Positions 15,201 through 17,491 of a stretch of 17,491 nt of DNA are shown here, in pieces. Within the stretch, counting starts at the first letter, position 1; each line of letters begins with the position of its first letter. A program made the position numbers and the translations under genes. The stretch lies in contig JAEWIL010000155.1 of NCBI GenBank assembly GCA_023387085.1, forward strand, positions 1 through 17,491, in the 5' to 3' direction. A model generated the notes under the pieces. It had not been told where the DNA came from. It ran no database searches and saw nothing but the letters and a program-made list of their open reading frames with translations. The DNA is from Pseudomonadota bacterium. GTDB lineage: Bacteria > Pseudomonadota > Alphaproteobacteria > Sphingomonadales > Sphingomonadaceae.

Positions 15201-16506
15201 TATTGCCGGCCATATCCCAGCCCAGCGATGCGGCGTTGCCCTCGGGATATGTAATCTGCGTAACGCGCATGTTGCCATCATAGGCATAGCTGGTTTGGCG
15301 GTTCAGTTCGTCTTTCACGCCAGTGATCAAATTGCGGTTGCCCGCCGGCGTGAAAGGGCCGGACTGCGTGATCGTATAGACCTTATGATAGTTGTTCGGG
15401 CCGGTCACATCGACCTGATCGAACAGATAATTGTCGAGCCCTGAATAATAATTGGGATTCGTATAGGCGTAACTCCACGATACCCCGTCCCGATTGACGG
15501 TCCCGATCATCGGGGCGCCGCTCGGGAGCCCGGTCGCGGCGGTGACCGTCAAGGTCGCCGCCGTTTCACTCGGCAGCTTGCGCGTGAAAGCCGTCTGTTC
15601 AATTTCGACGCCGAGGCTGCCGAGGTCATAGCCTTGATAGATGCGTCCCGCGAGATCGGTAATCGTGCCGTTTCCATTGTTGGTCAAACGCGCCAGCGGC
15701 GTCGACGGACTGCTGGCATTGTACAAGGCGACAACGCTGGGCGTCCCCCAGCCGATCTGAGTCAAATCGTTACTCTGATAGCTGATGGATATATAATATC
15801 CGAGGTTGGTCGAGATCTTGTTCGGCCGGAAAAAGGACCTGCTGTACGGGTCCGAACTCAGTTGAGATGTATCGTATGAATAGCTGATGATTTCGCCATC
15901 AGGATACTCGATCTTCGAGGCATAGAACAGCCGAAGATGCCGGGGATTCGGATCGCTTCCCGCCGGAAGGCTATAAAGATGCACGAGGTTCAGCGAATAT
16001 CGCTCACCCGAGCCCGATTTGCGATAGTAGGTCCCACCGAAGTTGAGTGACGAACCGGACCCAGTAACGCTTCGGCATTGTTTGCCGTCGGCGATTTCGA
16101 ACACACATCGAAATGATTCAGACACACCGTCCGCCGTGTGAACGGTCCAGGAACCGGTCAGATCAGAACCCATGTCACTGCTCTTGAACTGCTCACCGCT
16201 AACATACGGAGCCGCGTTCTGCACGCGATCGAACTTCAATCGCGGCGCCGCCGGGACGGATAGGACAAGCGCGTCCGGCGTCATCTTGCCATCGACGATG
16301 TTCACACCGTTCCGATCAGGCTCGACTTGCAGAGGCGAGATTGTGTTAGGGATATCCTGGGCATGAACCGATGCCGCAGCAAAAAGCGTCACGCCCAACA
16401 GAATGAAACCCGTTACAATGCGGACAAGCGCGGCTCGCGAGGGCAGCCCCGTCGCTCGCATCATCTTCACACAGCCGAGCGCCGACATAGGGAATTGAGC
16501 GGTCAA
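12250..16506 (-). CDS. Secreted Rhs/YD-repeat polymorphic toxin with Sec signal peptide
   Basis: A complete 1418-residue Rhs protein. Near the N terminus there is a signal peptide: a basic region, the hydrophobic run IVTGFILLGVTLFAAASV and cleavage after VHA before QDIP (about residue 49 from the first Met). The start may instead be the Met at residue 7, 15 or 16; the first Met is kept because it overlaps the upstream stop as ATGA. A beta-rich N-terminal part leads into many YD repeats (about 400-1200) and the Rhs core, ending at RFLQTDPIGY and DPTGT separated by 18 residues. The second box has Thr where the cleavage motif normally has Leu. A 165-residue tail follows, then the coupled immunity gene. 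The signal peptide means Sec export into the periplasm, unlike PAAR-linked T6SS Rhs proteins. The protein is unrelated to the left Rhs gene beyond the family fold. Confidence 0.95.
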   Translation of the reverse strand: MTAQFPMSALGCVKMMRATGLPSRAALVRIVTGFILLGVTLFAAASVHAQDIPNTISPLQVEPDRNGVNIVDGKMTPDALVLSVPAAPRLKFDRVQNAAPYVSGEQFKSSDMGSDLTGSWTVHTADGVSESFRCVFEIADGKQCRSVTGSGSSLNFGGTYYRKSGSGERYSLNLVHLYSLPAGSDPNPRHLRLFYASKIEYPDGEIISYSYDTSQLSSDPYSRSFFRPNKISTNLGYYISISYQSNDLTQIGWGTPSVVALYNASSPSTPLARLTNNGNGTITDLAGRIYQGYDLGSLGVEIEQTAFTRKLPSETAATLTVTAATGLPSGAPMIGTVNRDGVSWSYAYTNPNYYSGLDNYLFDQVDVTGPNNYHKVYTITQSGPFTPAGNRNLITGVKDELNRQTSYAYDGNMRVTQITYPEGNAASLGWDMAGNIISKTSVAKLGSGLANLTEQIYINLAPYLSATGSYVDCANTVLCWRPTWHRDALNRQTDYVYNANGQLTERTDPADAAGIRRKTYTEYTPFDTGAGILSRKTRMRVCGATTTCGTNGEFRTEYEYWGRTFLPSVERKVELATGQVRETRYTYDAAGRVLSIDGPRPGSDDAQYFRYDTVGRRTWEIGALAPNGLRIAKRFTYRNSDDQISAVETGTIPNETSTTLTVLERTDTTYDSRRNAIREAVSASEQTLRVTDRSVLDRGLVDCTTVRMNLAGLPSATATGACLLGTQGTHGADRITKNSYDAAGQLLQIKRAFGTPIVQNYATYTYTGNGKQEFITDGKGNKAQLKYDGHDRQSHWYFPHKTTTGTVSTTDYEQYGYDAAGNRTSLRRRDGRTLTFAYDGLNRMTSKVVPEGCAPIQVGACAPATATRDVHYRYDMMGNQLTAKFDSATGADGLTSTYDSFGLLRSSTISMGGFSKALAMTYDETGSRSGLTHPDGQSFTYIYDALARLSGVYEGLSTTVSLDQFSYNTRGLLAGRTERPGSGVTYGYDMIGRLSSQADTYVGGTGNLMTGPITYNPASQIVGNARNNDAYAWPDAIVVNRNYAVNGLNQYTTAGPASFTYDANGNLTADGTNTYVYDAENRLISMSNGATLTYDPMGRLWRVVKGTADTRFLYDGDALVGEYNAAGALTARYVHGSNAAADDPLVWYIGGETRWLHADHQGSIVAATNSTGGTPSINTYDEYGIPGARNIGRFQYTGQAWMPEIGMYHYKARIYSPTLGRFLQTDPIGYDDQMNLYAYVSNDPINGTDPTGTDSGSTAYSGIVSLTQARIDNPRTPQELKQEMAAAGVMAAGVACALGACQAVGPAIRNLADKFRPRNPEPVAKGGVSAAERATRQEINTLERNARNYEKQAERHFRDAQSMRDSPTVKPGMENQPPHVQAAQQARRIQILERDGAMFKQRAEALRGQADKLKGSIQ
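12253..12747 (-). other. Variable C-terminal region of the second Rhs protein (Rhs-CT2)
   Basis: This is the 165-residue segment after DPTGT (residues 1254-1418). It contains a hydrophobic Ala/Gly stretch (MAAAGVMAAGVACALGACQ) at about 1284-1302, a linker rich in Pro and Arg (KFRPRNPEPVAKGG), and a long charged helical part with many Glu, Arg and Gln (EINTLERNARNYEKQAERH) that is likely a coiled coil, ending KLKGSIQ. A PGMENQPP turn interrupts the helices. No nuclease, deaminase or protease motif is visible. By position it is the toxin; a membrane-acting or binding mode is possible from the hydrophobic stretch, but that is inference. Confidence 0.6.
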
Positions 16507-17491
16507 TTTCCGTCCTCCCCTATGGCATCAGCTTCGAACTCATCGGGCGCCGCCATGAGACTATTGCAGACCGGGCCTGAGGCCGCCGTCCACGTAATTG
16601 TCCCGGTTGCCTGAGCGCCGACTGAGTTCGCCACGATATATTGGACGGTTTTCGCTCCGCCCGCCAAAATGTTGAATGTCACATTATTACCCGAGATTGT
16701 TCGCGTGTAACCCGAGCCGGTCGCCACAGAAATGAGCGAAAGTGGATACTTGCCGCTTGGCGATGTATCGTTTGTCAACGGATTGATCGTAAATGAGTCA
16801 CACCGAACAAACGATGTTCCGGCGTTGTCGGTATTGGCGACCGGATCATTGCTAGGCGGGACATCATCATTCTGGATCGTGCCCACTGATTGCGAATTCG
16901 CAATCGTTGCGCCAGAACTGGGCGATGAAATAGTAAAGAAAAACGTTTCGTCGGGCTCGACCAGACTATCCTGAGTCGTTTGTACCGAAACTGTTTGCGT
17001 TGCTGTTGGCGGCGTAAATGTAAGAGTTCCTGAAACCGGAGTAAAGTCGACACCTGATGTCGCGATTCCGCTCGACGTCGTGTAATTTACGGACAACGGA
17101 GCTTCATATATACCGCTCAAAGTTATCGAGAAATCGATAATTCCACCTTCTATTCGGAGAGCAGGATATCCGGTCGATGCCACATTGAAGGAGGGCATCG
17201 GTTCATCGTTGTTAATCGTAACCACTGCGGTAGGCGTGCTTATTGTAGCGTCCGTCGCCCCCGACAACCCGAGATTGATCGTCTTCGGAACATTGTATTT
17301 ATTATTATCGATAGTCAAAATCTGGACGATTTTCGTTGTCTCTTCAGGATAAAACGTCAGCGTTCCAGATGTGGCGTAATAGTCAGTCGAGGTCGCAGTG
17401 CCGTTGGACGTCGTATACGAGGCAGTCGCGTTTACTTCCGTCGTGCCCGACTTCGTGATGACAACATTCGCTTGGCCGCCCTCCATCACCG
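16503..17491 (-). CDS. Calx-beta and Ig-like repeat protein, 5' end outside the window
   Basis: The frame is open to the window edge (328 residues seen, and VMEGGQANVVITKSG at the edge is mid-domain), so the N terminus is missing. Two Calx-beta repeats are visible, about 1-95 and 100-212, each with the pattern SGTLTF-P then a strand and a closing TI-NDD or TINNDE. A third, Ig-like/cadherin-like domain at about 215-308 has NPLTNDTSPSGKYPLSL and ends ITWTA. The last 20 residues are acidic. Calx-beta domains bind calcium and occur in large extracellular bacterial proteins. The stop overlaps the Rhs start as ATGA, so the two are made together; the protein may be an adhesin or a partner in surface presentation of the Rhs toxin, but this is inferred from position. 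Codon use is less GC-biased than in the virB genes. Confidence 0.85.
   Translation of the reverse strand, partial: VMEGGQANVVITKSGTTEVNATASYTTSNGTATSTDYYATSGTLTFYPEETTKIVQILTIDNNKYNVPKTINLGLSGATDATISTPTAVVTINNDEPMPSFNVASTGYPALRIEGGIIDFSITLSGIYEAPLSVNYTTSSGIATSGVDFTPVSGTLTFTPPTATQTVSVQTTQDSLVEPDETFFFTISSPSSGATIANSQSVGTIQNDDVPPSNDPVANTDNAGTSFVRCDSFTINPLTNDTSPSGKYPLSLISVATGSGYTRTISGNNVTFNILAGGAKTVQYIVANSVGAQATGTITWTAASGPVCNSLMAAPDEFEADAIGEDGN

Noticed and set aside
1..17491. CRISPR arrays, tRNA genes, insertion sequences and integrase genes.
   Set aside because: No regular spaced repeats, cloverleaf sequences, transposase frames or terminal inverted repeats were seen by eye. The YD repeats in the Rhs genes are coding repeats.

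Overview
The window looks like chromosomal or island DNA of an alphaproteobacterium, most likely a sphingomonad (Sphingopyxis, Novosphingobium or Sphingobium type). This is inferred from the high-GC coding style and from the form of the compact VirB operon; no rRNA or other marker gene is present. It holds one complete Rhs-type polymorphic toxin gene, a second one that is cut off at the left edge, and, between them, a compact type IV secretion system (T4SS) operon.

Left part (1-3465, + strand): the 3' part of a large Rhs/YD-repeat gene whose start lies outside the window. It has an intact Rhs self-cleavage signature (DPIGL-x18-DPFGL) and a 148-residue variable tail that I cannot assign to a known toxin family. 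Seven bases later comes a small AT-rich gene, the probable immunity gene. Beyond it are a short AT-rich scrap that may be the end of a lost toxin and a frameshifted remnant of the Rhs core that duplicates part of the upstream gene.

Middle (3473-11765): a VirB2-like pilin paralogue on the minus strand, divergent from a + strand operon virB2-virB3-virB4-virB6-virB8-virB9-virB10-virB11. The genes from virB3 to virB11 are joined by overlaps of 1 to 22 bases, so the operon is complete as a unit. It lacks virB1, virB5 and virB7, and no virD4 or relaxase is visible. Membrane ATPases, inner-membrane core, periplasmic linker, outer ring and pilin are all present with their key motifs.

Right part (11840-17491, - strand): a second toxin operon read towards the T4SS. 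Its order of transcription is a Calx-beta/Ig-like repeat protein (start outside the window), a 1418-residue Rhs protein with its own Sec signal peptide, and an AT-rich probable immunity gene. All three are coupled by 4-base ATGA overlaps. The Rhs tail is a hydrophobic segment followed by a charged helical region of unknown activity.

Taken together, the two Rhs loci converge on a minimal T4SS. Whether the T4SS exports the Rhs proteins is not shown by the sequence; the second Rhs protein has its own Sec signal. The sharp drops in GC at both immunity genes, the Rhs core scrap and the inverted pilin copy mark the area as a recombining accessory region.
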